The notes beneath the pieces were generated by a model. That model was not told where the DNA came from. It saw only the letters and a program-made list of their open reading frames with translations, and searched no databases. A stretch of 64,000 nucleotides of DNA from UBA2287 sp964479665 (GTDB lineage: Bacteria; Bacteroidota; Bacteroidia; Bacteroidales; Tenuifilaceae), in NCBI GenBank assembly GCA_964479665.1, contig CAYZNN010000017.1:1-64000 (forward strand), given 5' to 3'. Below are positions 1 to 8,109 of the stretch, in pieces. Numbering within the stretch: position 1 is the stretch's first letter; every line of letters begins with the position of its first letter. The position numbers and the translations under genes are program-made.

Positions 1-2
1 AA

Positions 3-356
3 AGCAATACGCCCGCACAGCATATCGATATTTTGCCAACGACCCTTTCGTATTTAAATTTTAGCAAACCCTTTGTTGCCTTCGGCAAAAATTTATTCGA
101 TGAGGCATCGGTTCCTATTGCTATAAGTTACTCAAATAGTACATACCAGTTGGTTTTTAACAAGTACCTATTGCTTTTCGACGGACAGCACTCGTTAGGG
201 CTTTATAATTATCAGACCGACCCAATGCTCAAGCAGAACATTATGAGCCAGGAGGAACAAATGACTTATAAACTGGAGCAAATGGTAAAGGCTGTTGTTC
301 AGCAGTATAAAAATCGGCTAATCGACGACAGGCTGCAGGCTGAACCCAAACGCTAG
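3..356 (+). CDS. C-terminal end of an LTA synthase/sulfatase-family membrane enzyme (5' part outside window)
   Basis: The reading frame is open back to the window edge, so only the last ~117 residues are present. The visible start resembles the conserved sulfatase segment near the end of Bacteroidota LtaS-like proteins (Q-H-I-D-I-L-P-T, then F-G-K-N-L-F-D). The end matches the usual tail, where a short beta section with L-F-D-G and Y-N-Y-Q-T-D-P is followed by an amphipathic helix ending in Q-Q-Y-K-N-R-L. Family members are inner-membrane phosphotransferases or sulfatases with a periplasmic alkaline-phosphatase-like domain. The catalytic Thr and metal ligands lie upstream of the window, so activity cannot be judged. 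The TTG inside the fragment is not the true start. The stop overlaps the stop of the convergent lipoprotein gene by four bases. Confidence 0.7.
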   Translation, partial: SNTPAQHIDILPTTLSYLNFSKPFVAFGKNLFDEASVPIAISYSNSTYQLVFNKYLLLFDGQHSLGLYNYQTDPMLKQNIMSQEEQMTYKLEQMVKAVVQQYKNRLIDDRLQAEPKR

Positions 357-802
357 TTGGATATACGAAGAATGCGGCCCATTTGTGAAACTCTATATCG
401 TTTAAGCGGGTATCCTTTGTTGGGGTATCCGTAATTCTCAAGAAAATACTGGGTATTGCAATGAGGGCAAGTTGCCGTTTGGTCGGCCCCTGCTCCGTCG
501 AGGTTAACCGATGTACTTATGCCAATATGCTGCGGACAGGTTGCATCGAATGCAAAATACGGCTGTCCATCAGTTGAATCGAAGCGTCTGTAAATTACAA
601 CACCGTTGTCGTCGTACCCTTCGCCTCCCTTTTTAACCGCATTACCCTGCGCGTTTAGTGGCGAAAACTGAGGTAAATCGAGATTTATATCGAAATTAAC
701 ATACACATCGGGTACTATTATGGGCTCCTCTTCGCCGCAACTCAAAAAAAAGGTTAACGCCGATGCAATGATTGTAATTAGAGCTATATTTGTCTTTCTC
801 AT
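353..802 (-). CDS. Rieske-like lipoprotein with altered cluster ligands
   Basis: 149 residues. A hydrophobic leader ends in F-F-L-S-C, a lipobox with Cys22 as the likely lipidated residue. The C-terminal half reads like a Rieske [2Fe-2S] domain: a first ligand loop around residues 86-92, a second around 111-118, then the G-Y-P..P-L-K-R-Y..G-R-I-L-R-I ending typical of these folds. The ligands are not canonical: the first loop has Cys89-x-x-His92 instead of Cys-x-His, and the second has Cys112-x-His-Cys115 instead of Cys-x-x-His. It may bind another metal centre or none. It is a stand-alone lipoprotein with no oxidoreductase partner nearby. The ATG is followed directly by the basic n-region. 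Function unknown. Confidence 0.6.
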   Translation of the reverse strand: MRKTNIALITIIASALTFFLSCGEEEPIIVPDVYVNFDINLDLPQFSPLNAQGNAVKKGGEGYDDNGVVIYRRFDSTDGQPYFAFDATCPQHIGISTSVNLDGAGADQTATCPHCNTQYFLENYGYPNKGYPLKRYRVSQMGRILRISN

Positions 803-844
803 GTTTTTTTTGCAAAACTATTCTTTTTTCTTTAAAAACGAGGA

Positions 845-1258
845 TTGAAACGGCAACGTATAATTTTCACCATCAAAAGGGTGTTTTTTTACCCAATTTT
901 AGCAGCCATAATTTTAATTGGCGGGTTGGGTTCGGCTGCATGTAGTAAAAAAACCACTCCCTCCGAAATGCATATTGGTTTCGATGGGAGGCAGAAATCC
1001 AACCGAAGCGATCAGCGTAGAAGGGAAAAGATTGCTCGAAGCGAGAAAAAGAAGACCCGTCAGCTGGAACGGAAGGCAAATGCAAAAAGGGAAAGGGCAA
1101 AGAAGGAGGGCGAAAAAGCACGAGCCAAAATGGCAAAAAAGCATTTGGAAAGGCAACACCCCGAAGCGCAAAAGCGCATGAAAGAGAACCAGAAAGAAAC
1201 AGAAAAGCGAAATAGAAAGAACAAAACCCTGAAACAAAGATTAATGTTTTGGAAATAA
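845..1258 (+). CDS. Highly basic Lys/Arg/Glu-rich exported or membrane-anchored small protein
   Basis: 137 residues from a TTG codon; no ATG occurs before residue ~42, and starting there would remove the hydrophobic leader. Residues ~11-33 are hydrophobic and end in G-S-A-A-C-S, a possible but weak lipobox. Nearly all of residues 50-137 is Lys, Arg, Glu, Gln and Asn, predicted as one long charged helix or disordered tail with a strong net positive charge. No domain is recognised. It sits 12 bp before a gene for a strongly acidic membrane-anchored protein, so the two are probably cotranscribed. Low-complexity composition makes homology hard to read; translation is supported by the intact signal-like N-terminus and the tight spacing. 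Confidence 0.55.
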   Translation: MKRQRIIFTIKRVFFYPILAAIILIGGLGSAACSKKTTPSEMHIGFDGRQKSNRSDQRRREKIARSEKKKTRQLERKANAKRERAKKEGEKARAKMAKKHLERQHPEAQKRMKENQKETEKRNRKNKTLKQRLMFWK

Positions 1259-1270
1259 AAAATTGACTCT

Positions 1271-1873
1271 ATGGATATCGACAACATTCTATACATTATT
1301 ATAGCCATTGTACTAGCCATTGTAAATGGAGTAGTGCAGAAGAAGAAAAAGGAGGCTCAGGCACAGAAAGCCCCAACAGCAAAATCGTTCGACCCATTTG
1401 CCGAAGAGGAATTGCTCGAGGAGCAGTTGCCTTTCTTGTTTGGCTCCCAGAAGCAGCAGCCCGAACCTATTCTGGGAAATGAGCCTGTAACCTATTATAG
1501 TAAACAGGACGATAGATATGAATCAGAGGAGTACCTCGATTCTCCAGAAAGCCAGTTCGATAAGCCCGAGGCAGCCCATTTTGAATCGCTGGATGTGCCC
1601 GAAACTGCCGAATTTAAATCGGTTGACACATACCAGCCATTGGTTTTCACCCCAAATGCTGAGGGAGAATCGGCCTTTGCTTTTGACGATGATGTAATTT
1701 CAAAATCGGCAATTACTGGAGTTGACGAAGAGGACGAGGTCTCAGCTGAAGCAACAGGAAATTTATTAACCCAAAAGCACAAAAAATTCAACTTAAAAGA
1801 GGCAATTATTTACTCGGAAATTATTAATCCCAAATATTTTACGCCCCGAAATAATTTGCAATTAAACTATTGA
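1271..1873 (+). CDS. Acidic membrane-anchored protein of unknown function
   Basis: 200 residues. One N-terminal transmembrane helix (about residues 5-22) is followed by a K-K-K-K cluster, which by the positive-inside rule places the tail in the cytoplasm. The tail is low-complexity and very rich in Glu and Asp up to about residue 165. It ends in a better-ordered basic and hydrophobic motif around F-N-L-K-E-A-I-I-Y-S-E-I. This plan (TM anchor, acidic linker, short C-terminal motif) resembles small conserved hypothetical proteins of Bacteroidota, but I do not recognise a named family. It lies immediately downstream of the basic protein gene and upstream of the greA promoter. Confidence 0.65.
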   Translation: MDIDNILYIIIAIVLAIVNGVVQKKKKEAQAQKAPTAKSFDPFAEEELLEEQLPFLFGSQKQQPEPILGNEPVTYYSKQDDRYESEEYLDSPESQFDKPEAAHFESLDVPETAEFKSVDTYQPLVFTPNAEGESAFAFDDDVISKSAITGVDEEDEVSAEATGNLLTQKHKKFNLKEAIIYSEIINPKYFTPRNNLQLNY

Positions 1874-1898
1874 TTTTCTAAAAAAAGCGTTATATTTG
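1869..1898 (+). promoter_or_regulatory. Probable greA promoter (Bacteroidota type)
   Basis: A TATATTTG box at 1891-1898 fits the Bacteroidota -7 consensus TAnnTTTG, with ATTG about 18 bp upstream at 1869-1872 as the -33 element. The expected transcription start is near 1904-1906, only a few bases before the leader hairpin. The -33 element overlaps the end of the preceding gene. Confidence 0.55.
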
Positions 1899-1906
1899 CT
1901 TCCAGC

Positions 1907-1937
1907 AAAGAGTTCCGATTCGTCGGGATTCTTTTTT
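1907..1937 (+). terminator. Hairpin with UUCG loop and T-run in the greA leader (terminator/attenuator-like)
   Basis: A 12-bp stem (1907-1918 with 1923-1934, two G-U pairs) is closed by a UUCG tetraloop, and the T-run spans 1932-1937. It has the form of an intrinsic terminator. It lies after the greA promoter rather than before it, so it should be at the extreme 5' end of the greA mRNA and could act as an attenuator or a protective 5' hairpin. It could also terminate read-through from the upstream gene pair. Confidence 0.65.
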
Positions 1938-1967
1938 GTTTACCCATATCACAAAGGAGAATTGAGT

Positions 1968-2441
1968 ATGACCAAGGTTGTTTATTTAACGGAGGAAGGC
2001 CTAAAAAAGCTACAGACCGAGTTGGAACAGCTTCGTTCGGTTGAAAGGCCAGCCATATCGAGAATGATTGCCGAGGCGCGCGATAAGGGCGATCTTTCGG
2101 AAAATGCGGAATACGATGCAGCCAAAGAGGCTCAGGGTATGCTCGAAATGAAGATTGCTAAACTCGAGGATACGATTGCCAATGCACGAATAATCGACGA
2201 GTCGAGGATTGATACTACCCGTGTTCAGATTCTTAATAAGGTGAAAATTAAAAATTTGGCAACAAAAGCTATTGTTGAGTACATGCTTGTAGCCGAAACC
2301 GAAGCCAACCTGAAGGAGGGCAAACTTTCGGTTGGCACTCCCATTGCAAAAGCACTGCTAGGCAAAGAGGTAGGCGATGTTGTAGAGGTTCAGGTGCCTT
2401 CGGGGCTAATGAAGTTTGAAATTGTAGAAATTTCACGTTAA
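1968..2441 (+). CDS. greA: Transcription elongation factor GreA
   Basis: 157 residues, normal GreA length. The N-terminal coiled coil carries the acidic tip motif D-L-S-E-N-A-E-Y (about residues 40-50), whose Asp/Glu pair is inserted through the RNA polymerase secondary channel to stimulate cleavage of backtracked RNA. The C-terminal FKBP-like domain ends in the usual P-x-G-L-M-K-F-E-I-V-E-I. The ATG is chosen because it matches the family N-terminus and is preceded by AAAGGAGA at 1953-1960, one of the clearest Shine-Dalgarno sites in the window. A longer frame upstream would translate through the leader hairpin and is unlikely. It is probably cotranscribed with the HIT gene 18 bp downstream. 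Confidence 0.95.
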   Translation: MTKVVYLTEEGLKKLQTELEQLRSVERPAISRMIAEARDKGDLSENAEYDAAKEAQGMLEMKIAKLEDTIANARIIDESRIDTTRVQILNKVKIKNLATKAIVEYMLVAETEANLKEGKLSVGTPIAKALLGKEVGDVVEVQVPSGLMKFEIVEISR

Positions 2442-2459
2442 TCATAGAACCAGAAAGCC

Positions 2460-2852
2460 ATGCCAACCATTTTCTCCAGAATCATTGCAGGCGAAATACC
2501 CTGCTATAAAGTGGCCGAGAATGATAAATTTTTGGCTTTTCTCGACATCAATCCGCTTGTAAAGGGACATATATTGGTTGTACCCAAAACCGAGGTCGAT
2601 TACATATTTCAAATCGACGACCAAACCCTGGCCGAGATGATGGTGTATGCTAAAACAGTTGCTATTGCTCTCGAAAAGGTAGTTCCCTGTAAAAGGGTGG
2701 GAGTTGCCGTAATTGGGCTCGAAGTACCCCATGCGCACATTCATTTGGTGCCCCTTAACTCCGAAGCCGATATTTACTTTGGTAAACCAAGGGCAAAGTT
2801 CACTGCCGATGAGTACCAGCAGCTGGCAAAGGAAATAGCAAGCAAACTGTAA
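2460..2852 (+). CDS. HIT-family nucleotide hydrolase/transferase
   Basis: 130 residues, a complete histidine-triad protein. The N-terminal I-F-S-R-I-I-A-G-E-I-P is typical of the bacterial Hint/HinT-like branch, and the triad H-A-H-I-H (His91, His93, His95) precedes a hydrophobic stretch. HIT proteins hydrolyse nucleoside phosphoramidates and related adenylylated compounds through a His nucleophile; the natural substrate here is unknown. It follows greA closely and is ended by a perfect hairpin terminator, giving a greA-hit transcription unit. Confidence 0.9.
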   Translation: MPTIFSRIIAGEIPCYKVAENDKFLAFLDINPLVKGHILVVPKTEVDYIFQIDDQTLAEMMVYAKTVAIALEKVVPCKRVGVAVIGLEVPHAHIHLVPLNSEADIYFGKPRAKFTADEYQQLAKEIASKL

Positions 2853-2870
2853 TAAACCCTATTAATAATG

Positions 2871-2908
2871 CAATCCGAATGGCCTATAGGCCATTCGGAT
2901 TGTTTTTT
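2871..2908 (+). terminator. Intrinsic terminator after the greA-HIT unit
   Basis: A perfect 14-bp stem (2871-2884 with 2889-2902), TATA loop, and seven T residues. It is one of the strongest terminators in the window. Confidence 0.9.
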
Positions 2909-2933
2909 TATCTTTACTTCAAACTTCTGAGGT

Positions 2934-4472
2934 ATGCTTGTTAAAACTTTTGGCAGCGCCGTTCATGGTATCAAAGCAACTACCATTACCATTGAAGTGA
3001 GTGTTGGTAAGGGTATCAATTTCTATCTAGTTGGTCTGCCCGACAATGCCGTTCGCGAAAGCCAGCAGCGAATAGCAACGGCTCTCGAATCGAATGGGCT
3101 CAAATTTCCGAAGCAGCGAGTAGTAATAAACATGGCACCGGCCGACATACGTAAGGAGGGTGCTGCGTACGACTTACCTTTGGCAATTGGTATGCTGGCT
3201 GCATCGGAGCAGATGAAATGCGGCCAGCTTGCCGAATACATTATTATGGGCGAACTCTCGCTCGACGGTTCCGTACAACCCATTAAGGGGGCACTTCCCA
3301 TAGCTATTCAGGCCCGCGAAGAGGGGTTCAAGGGTCTTTTTGTTCCCACACAAAATGCCCGCGAAGCGGCAGTAGTTAACAACCTCGAGGTTTATGGGGT
3401 TGAAAATTTGCACCAAGTAATCGACTTTTTTAATGGGAATACTTCCCTTCAGCCCATGGTTATCGATACTCGTAAAGAGTTTTTATCGCATGCCAACGAC
3501 TACGAGGTGGATTTTGCTGATGTAAAAGGTCAGGAGAATGTTAAGCGAGCATTCGAGGTTGCTGCTGCCGGAGGACATAATCTGATTATGATTGGCCCGC
3601 CAGGCGCAGGAAAAACAATGTTGGCCAAGCGATTACCTACCATCATACCACCCCTAACCCTACGCGAAGCGTTAGAAACCACCAAGATCCATTCGGTTGC
3701 AGGCAAGGTCGATAGTGCCACATCGCTCATTACGCGCCGACCCTTCCGAAGCCCACATCATACTATTTCCGATGTGGCACTTGTTGGGGGAGGTACCTAC
3801 CCGCAGCCCGGTGAAATTTCAATGGCTCATAACGGTGTGCTATTTCTCGATGAGTTGCCAGAGTTCAGACGAACCGTGCTTGAAGTAATGCGTCAGCCGC
3901 TCGAGGATAGGCTTATTACCATTTCAAGGGCCAAGTTTTCGGTAGAGTATCCTGCTTCTTTCATGCTGGTAGCCTCAATGAACCCGTGTCCCTGCGGATA
4001 TTACAATCACCCCGAGAAGGATTGCGTTTGCTCTCCGGGGGTTGTTCAGAAATATTTAAATAAAATATCTGGACCGCTACTCGATAGAATTGATTTACAT
4101 ATAGAGGTGGTGCCCGTTCCGTTCGAAAAACTTTCTGGGGCGCCACCCGCTGAACCATCGATTAATGTGCGAGAAAGGGTAATACGGGCTCGCACCATTC
4201 AGGAGGAACGATTCGTTGAGTGGAAGGGAATTCATTGCAATGCCCAAATGGGCAGCAAGCACATTCGCCGTTTTTGCCAGCTCGATGAGGCCGGAAACGC
4301 ATTACTCAAAAATGCGATGGAACGCCTGGGGCTTTCGGCTCGAGCATACGATCGAATACTGAAAGTATCGCGAACAATTGCCGACCTCGAGGGTTGCGAA
4401 GCAATAAGGCCTGAGCATGTTGCCGAGGCCATACAGTATAGGAGTCTCGATCGGGATACGTGGATGGGATAA
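2934..4472 (+). CDS. comM: ComM/YifB-family Mg-chelatase-like AAA+ ATPase
   Basis: 512 residues, full length. An N-terminal lon-protease-like fold (residues 1-180, with V-G-L-P-D-N-A-V-R-E-S) is followed by an AAA+ domain with Walker A G-P-P-G-A-G-K-T at 221-228, Walker B L-F-L-D-E-L-P-E-F near 303-311, and the Mg-chelatase C-terminal helical domain. Between them is a Cys-rich insertion, C-P-C-G-Y-Y..C-x-C-S, diagnostic of the family. ComM is a hexameric helicase that promotes branch migration during natural transformation; distribution in non-competent bacteria suggests a wider recombination role. DprA, another transformation protein, is elsewhere in this window. A TATCTTTA box at 2909-2916 is a possible -7 element. 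Confidence 0.93.
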   Translation: MLVKTFGSAVHGIKATTITIEVSVGKGINFYLVGLPDNAVRESQQRIATALESNGLKFPKQRVVINMAPADIRKEGAAYDLPLAIGMLAASEQMKCGQLAEYIIMGELSLDGSVQPIKGALPIAIQAREEGFKGLFVPTQNAREAAVVNNLEVYGVENLHQVIDFFNGNTSLQPMVIDTRKEFLSHANDYEVDFADVKGQENVKRAFEVAAAGGHNLIMIGPPGAGKTMLAKRLPTIIPPLTLREALETTKIHSVAGKVDSATSLITRRPFRSPHHTISDVALVGGGTYPQPGEISMAHNGVLFLDELPEFRRTVLEVMRQPLEDRLITISRAKFSVEYPASFMLVASMNPCPCGYYNHPEKDCVCSPGVVQKYLNKISGPLLDRIDLHIEVVPVPFEKLSGAPPAEPSINVRERVIRARTIQEERFVEWKGIHCNAQMGSKHIRRFCQLDEAGNALLKNAMERLGLSARAYDRILKVSRTIADLEGCEAIRPEHVAEAIQYRSLDRDTWMG

Positions 4473-4505
4473 AAAAACGGGAGGTTATTAATCCTCCCGT
4501 TTTTT
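4473..4505. terminator. Bidirectional terminator between comM and hppA
   Basis: Stem 4473-4484 with 4493-4504 (GC-rich core CGGGAGG/CCTCCCG) is flanked by A and T runs, so it gives a U-tract in either direction. It serves convergent comM and hppA. Confidence 0.88.
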
Positions 4506-4576
4506 AATTGTATTTCAAAAATACTTGAATCAGATTAACTTATCGTTTGACAAAAGGATTAATCCGAAGTATATAC

Positions 4577-6775
4577 CTAGAAAATATGGTACGAAACGGC
4601 TACTCCAACAGTTACAACCGAAGCCATTACCATAAGCTTTATAAGAATATTTAAGCTAGGACCCGATGTATCTTTAAAAGGATCGCCAACGGTGTCGCCA
4701 ATAACGGTTGCTTTATGAGCATCGGAGCCTTTGCCACCAAAGTGACCCTCTTCAACATACTTTTTAGCATTATCCCATGCGCCACCAGCGTTAGCCATAA
4801 AAATGGCCAATGCAAAGCCGCTCGATATGGTTCCCAAAAGCAACCCAGCAATACCCGGAACGCCAAATACAACACCTACAACCACAGGGATAAACAAGGC
4901 TATAAGCGATGGAGTGAGCATTTCTTTCTGTGCGCCTTTGGTCGAAATTTCTACGCAACGTGCATAGTCGGGTTCCCCTTTTCCTCCCATAATGCCAGGG
5001 ATTTCGCGAAACTGACGACGAACCTCGTCGACCATTTTTTGGGCAGCACGGCCCACAGCATTCATTGTCATACCGCTAAAAAGAAATACAGCCATAACGC
5101 CAATAAACACGCCAACAATAACCATTGGGTTCATTAGGTGAATTTCGTAATGCTGAACAAAATCGATAAATTTTGCATCGATAGCGGGAACGTTATTGAT
5201 TTGTTCGTTTGGTTTATCAAGGAATTTTACGAACATCATTCGAATCTCTTCGAAGTACGATGCTAAAAGCGCAAGAGCCGTAAGGGCAGCGCTTCCAATA
5301 GCAAAACCTTTACCAGTTGCAGCGGTTGTGTTACCAAGAGCGTCGAGAGCATCGGTGCGCTTGCGAACTTCTGGGCCAAGGTGGCTCATTTCGGCATTTC
5401 CACCGGCATTATCGGCAATCGGACCATAAGCATCGGTTGCCAGGGTAATTCCAAGGGTCGAAAGCATACCAACTGCAGCAATTCCAATTCCGTATAAACC
5501 AAAGTTAAGCGTATCGACTGAAAAATTGAAACTTGTGGCAAAGCCATAAGCTAATGCAATGGCAACAACAATGATTCCAAGAGGTATTGCTGCCGAAATT
5601 AAACCAGTACCAACGCCACTAATAATAACTGTTGCTGGCCCTGTACTGCTCGACTCGGCAATTTTTTTCGTTGGGCGGAAAGCCGATGCTGTAAAGTACT
5701 CGGTTGACTGTCCAATGCCAATACCAGCAATAAGTCCAACAATAATAGAGCCCCAAATACCAATGTAGTTTGGAAGTTGTAGGTAGTATAAAATTAAAAA
5801 CGATGCAATTATAATTAGGAATGCGCTAACGTTAACGCCAAAGCCCAACGATTTAAGAAGCTGTTTTTGAGTAGCACCTTCCTTTGTGCGTACCATAAAC
5901 ACACCAATAATCGAAAGCAAAGTACCAACTGCGGCAATAAGCATTGGAGCAATTACAGCATTGTTCTGAATTATTGGATCGTGCTTAATAAAGGCAGCAG
6001 CACCCAATAGCGCCGAGGCAAGAATTGAAGCAGCAAACGACTCGAATAGGTCGGCGCCCATTCCGGCAACATCGCCTACGTTATCGCCTACGTTATCGGC
6101 AATGGTAGCAGGATTACGGGGATCGTCTTCGGGGATATTGGCTTCAACTTTTCCAACAAGGTCGGCGCCAACATCGGCAGCCTTGGTGTATATACCACCA
6201 CCAACGCGAGCAAAAAGTGCTTGGGTTGATGCACCCATACCGAAGGTTAACATAACAGCGCTTATTGTCATTAACTTATATCCACCATCCATTTCGGGGA
6301 TGAAATAGTTAAGAACAATAAACCAAAGCGAAATATCGAGAAGAACAAGCCCAACAACTACAAGGCCCATAACGGCTCCGCTTCGGAAGGCTAGGCGAAG
6401 GCCAGCATCGAGCGAGTTTCTACAAGCATTTGCAACGCGCGCCGATGCAAAAGTAGCAGCCTTCATCCCAAAGAAACCTGCGAGACCCGAGAATGCACCA
6501 CCAGTAATAAATGCAAATGGCACCCAAGGGTTTTGAACACCCAGACCATAGGCAAGGATTGAAAAAATTATAGTGATTACAACAAACACTATAATAACAA
6601 TTTTATACTGCTGCCTTAGGTATGCACCTGCGCCTTTGCGAACGTGCTCAGCAATTTTTTTCATTGTATCAGTTCCTTCGTCTGCCTTCATCATTTGGGC
6701 AAAGAACCTCCAGGCAAAGAACAGAGCCATTACCGAAGCAAAAGGTACTAACCAAAACAAGGGATTTCCAATCAT
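4577..6775 (-). CDS. hppA: Membrane-bound ion-translocating pyrophosphatase (K+-dependent type)
   Basis: About 732 residues with ~16 transmembrane helices. It couples hydrolysis of pyrophosphate to H+ and/or Na+ export. The substrate loop D-V-G-A-D-L-V-G-K-V-E and the following D-D-P-R-N-P..D-N-V-G-D-N-V-G-D-V-A-G are intact, as is the C-terminal D-T-V-G-D-P-F-K-D-T-S-G-P. The G-N-T-T-A-A motif has Ala where K+-independent enzymes have Lys, so it belongs to the K+-dependent class. Ion specificity (H+, Na+ or both) cannot be decided by eye. The ATG at 6775 is preferred because the protein then begins with the family's first TM helix; a second in-frame ATG at 6838 would add 21 polar residues. 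Confidence 0.95.
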   Translation of the reverse strand: MIGNPLFWLVPFASVMALFFAWRFFAQMMKADEGTDTMKKIAEHVRKGAGAYLRQQYKIVIIVFVVITIIFSILAYGLGVQNPWVPFAFITGGAFSGLAGFFGMKAATFASARVANACRNSLDAGLRLAFRSGAVMGLVVVGLVLLDISLWFIVLNYFIPEMDGGYKLMTISAVMLTFGMGASTQALFARVGGGIYTKAADVGADLVGKVEANIPEDDPRNPATIADNVGDNVGDVAGMGADLFESFAASILASALLGAAAFIKHDPIIQNNAVIAPMLIAAVGTLLSIIGVFMVRTKEGATQKQLLKSLGFGVNVSAFLIIIASFLILYYLQLPNYIGIWGSIIVGLIAGIGIGQSTEYFTASAFRPTKKIAESSSTGPATVIISGVGTGLISAAIPLGIIVVAIALAYGFATSFNFSVDTLNFGLYGIGIAAVGMLSTLGITLATDAYGPIADNAGGNAEMSHLGPEVRKRTDALDALGNTTAATGKGFAIGSAALTALALLASYFEEIRMMFVKFLDKPNEQINNVPAIDAKFIDFVQHYEIHLMNPMVIVGVFIGVMAVFLFSGMTMNAVGRAAQKMVDEVRRQFREIPGIMGGKGEPDYARCVEISTKGAQKEMLTPSLIALFIPVVVGVVFGVPGIAGLLLGTISSGFALAIFMANAGGAWDNAKKYVEEGHFGGKGSDAHKATVIGDTVGDPFKDTSGPSLNILIKLMVMASVVTVGVAVSYHIF

Positions 6776-6981
6776 GGTTTTTTTGTTTTTTAAGGGTTTA
6801 ACATTATTTGTTTGAGTTTCGAAAATAAACGCATTCATTTTTTAAAACAAGCTTTGGCCAAATAATTTTATGCAAATGAGCCAATTAATTAATTTAGAAA
6901 GTATGAAATAATGACTAACATATTATAATGTTTTGATAAACAATCCTTAAACAAATAGGTTTAAAAGTTTAAAAAATATTT

Positions 6982-8071
6982 TTATTCAGAACCGAACTGC
7001 ATAAGGTAAGCCTTAATAAACTCATTTAGGTTTCCATCGAGCACGTCTTGCGAGTCTGATGTTTCATGTTCGGTTCGTAAATCTTTAACCAACTTGTAGG
7101 GGTGCAAAACGTAGTTTCGAATTTGTGAACCCCATTCAATTTTTTTCTTTTTTCCTTCAATTTCAGCTTGAATTTCCTGTTTTTTTCGAAGTTCAAGTTC
7201 GTATAGGTGCGATTTTAAAATGCGCATAGCATTTTCGCGGTTGTTATGCTGCGAACGGGTTTCGGTGTTTTCTACTACAATTCCGGTAGGAATATGGTAA
7301 AGACGAACCCCCGTTTCGACCTTATTAACATTTTGTCCCCCAGCACCCGACGAGCGGTAAGTATCCCACTTAATATCCGAAGGGTTAACAACAATTTCAA
7401 TGGTATCATCGATGGCTGGAGCAACAAATACCGATGCAAAGGAGGTATGCCTTCGGGCATTTGAATCGAAGGGAGAAATTCGGACCAAGCGGTGAACCCC
7501 ATTTTCGCTTTTCAGGTAGCCATATGCCATTTCGCCCTCAAACTCAATGGTAACCGATTTTATTCCAGCCCCTTCACCCTCTTGAATGTCGATTATTTTT
7601 GATTGGTAGCCATTGCGTTCGCCCCACCTGAGGTACATGCGCATTATCATTTCGGCCCAGTCCATGCTCTCGGTGCCGCCAGCCCCCGAGTTAATTTTTA
7701 GAATAGCGCCAAGTTTATCCTCTTCGCGGCGGAGCATATTGGCCAATTCCAAGTCCTCTATGGCCTGTAAGGCCATTCTGTATTGCTCCTCCAGTTCGCT
7801 TTCGCTGGCTGCTCCCTCCTTATTAAAGTCGAAAAGCACCTGAAGATCGTCGGTGAGGGCTTTAGCCTTATTGTAACCTGTGACCCACCTTTTAATTTCC
7901 GATATTTTCTTTAGCTGTTTTTCTGCCTCTGAGGGATTGTCCCAAAAGTTGGGAGCGTGAGTTTTTTGCTCTTCCTCTTCTATCCTAATAAGTTTGCTAT
8001 CGATGTCAAAGATGCCTCCTCAGCGCTTGCTCGCGCTTAACCAGCTCTTTTAATTGCTCAATGGTTACCAT
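6982..8071 (-). CDS. prfB: Peptide chain release factor 2 (programmed +1 frameshift)
   Basis: RF2 recognises UGA and UAA stop codons and triggers peptide release. The gene lies in two frames: 21 codons from the ATG at 8071, then an in-frame TGA at 8006-8008 within CTT-TGA-C, after which the main frame reads D-I-D-S-K-L-I-R and runs to the stop. AGGAGG lies three bases upstream of the CTT slippery codon, exactly as in the classical RF2 autoregulatory site. Downstream are the G-G-Q motif (in S-G-A-G-G-Q-N-V-N-K) and the usual RF2 body, ~362 residues in total. Low RF2 lets ribosomes shift and make more RF2. It is the last gene of prmC-recX-prfB; PrmC methylates the GGQ glutamine of release factors. 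Confidence 0.96.
8005..8020 (-). promoter_or_regulatory. RF2 programmed +1 frameshift signal
   Basis: Minus strand: AGGAGG (8020-8015), a three-base spacer CAT, slippery CTT (8011-8009), then TGA with C as the next base (8008-8005). The internal Shine-Dalgarno and weak-context UGA are the two stimulators known from other bacterial prfB genes. Confidence 0.95.
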
Positions 8072-8109
8072 GCTATTTGTTTTGGGCTGTAAAAATAGTA
8101 AAAATGCCC

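Noticed and set aside
1896..1967. In-frame extension upstream of greA starting at an alternative start codon
   Set aside because: It would translate the leader hairpin and adds residues that are absent from GreA proteins; the ATG at 1968 has a good Shine-Dalgarno site.
6006..8071. prfB as a frameshifted pseudogene or sequencing error
   Set aside because: The shift occurs exactly at the known CTT-TGA-C site with an upstream AGGAGG, and both frames encode conserved RF2 residues, so it is programmed.
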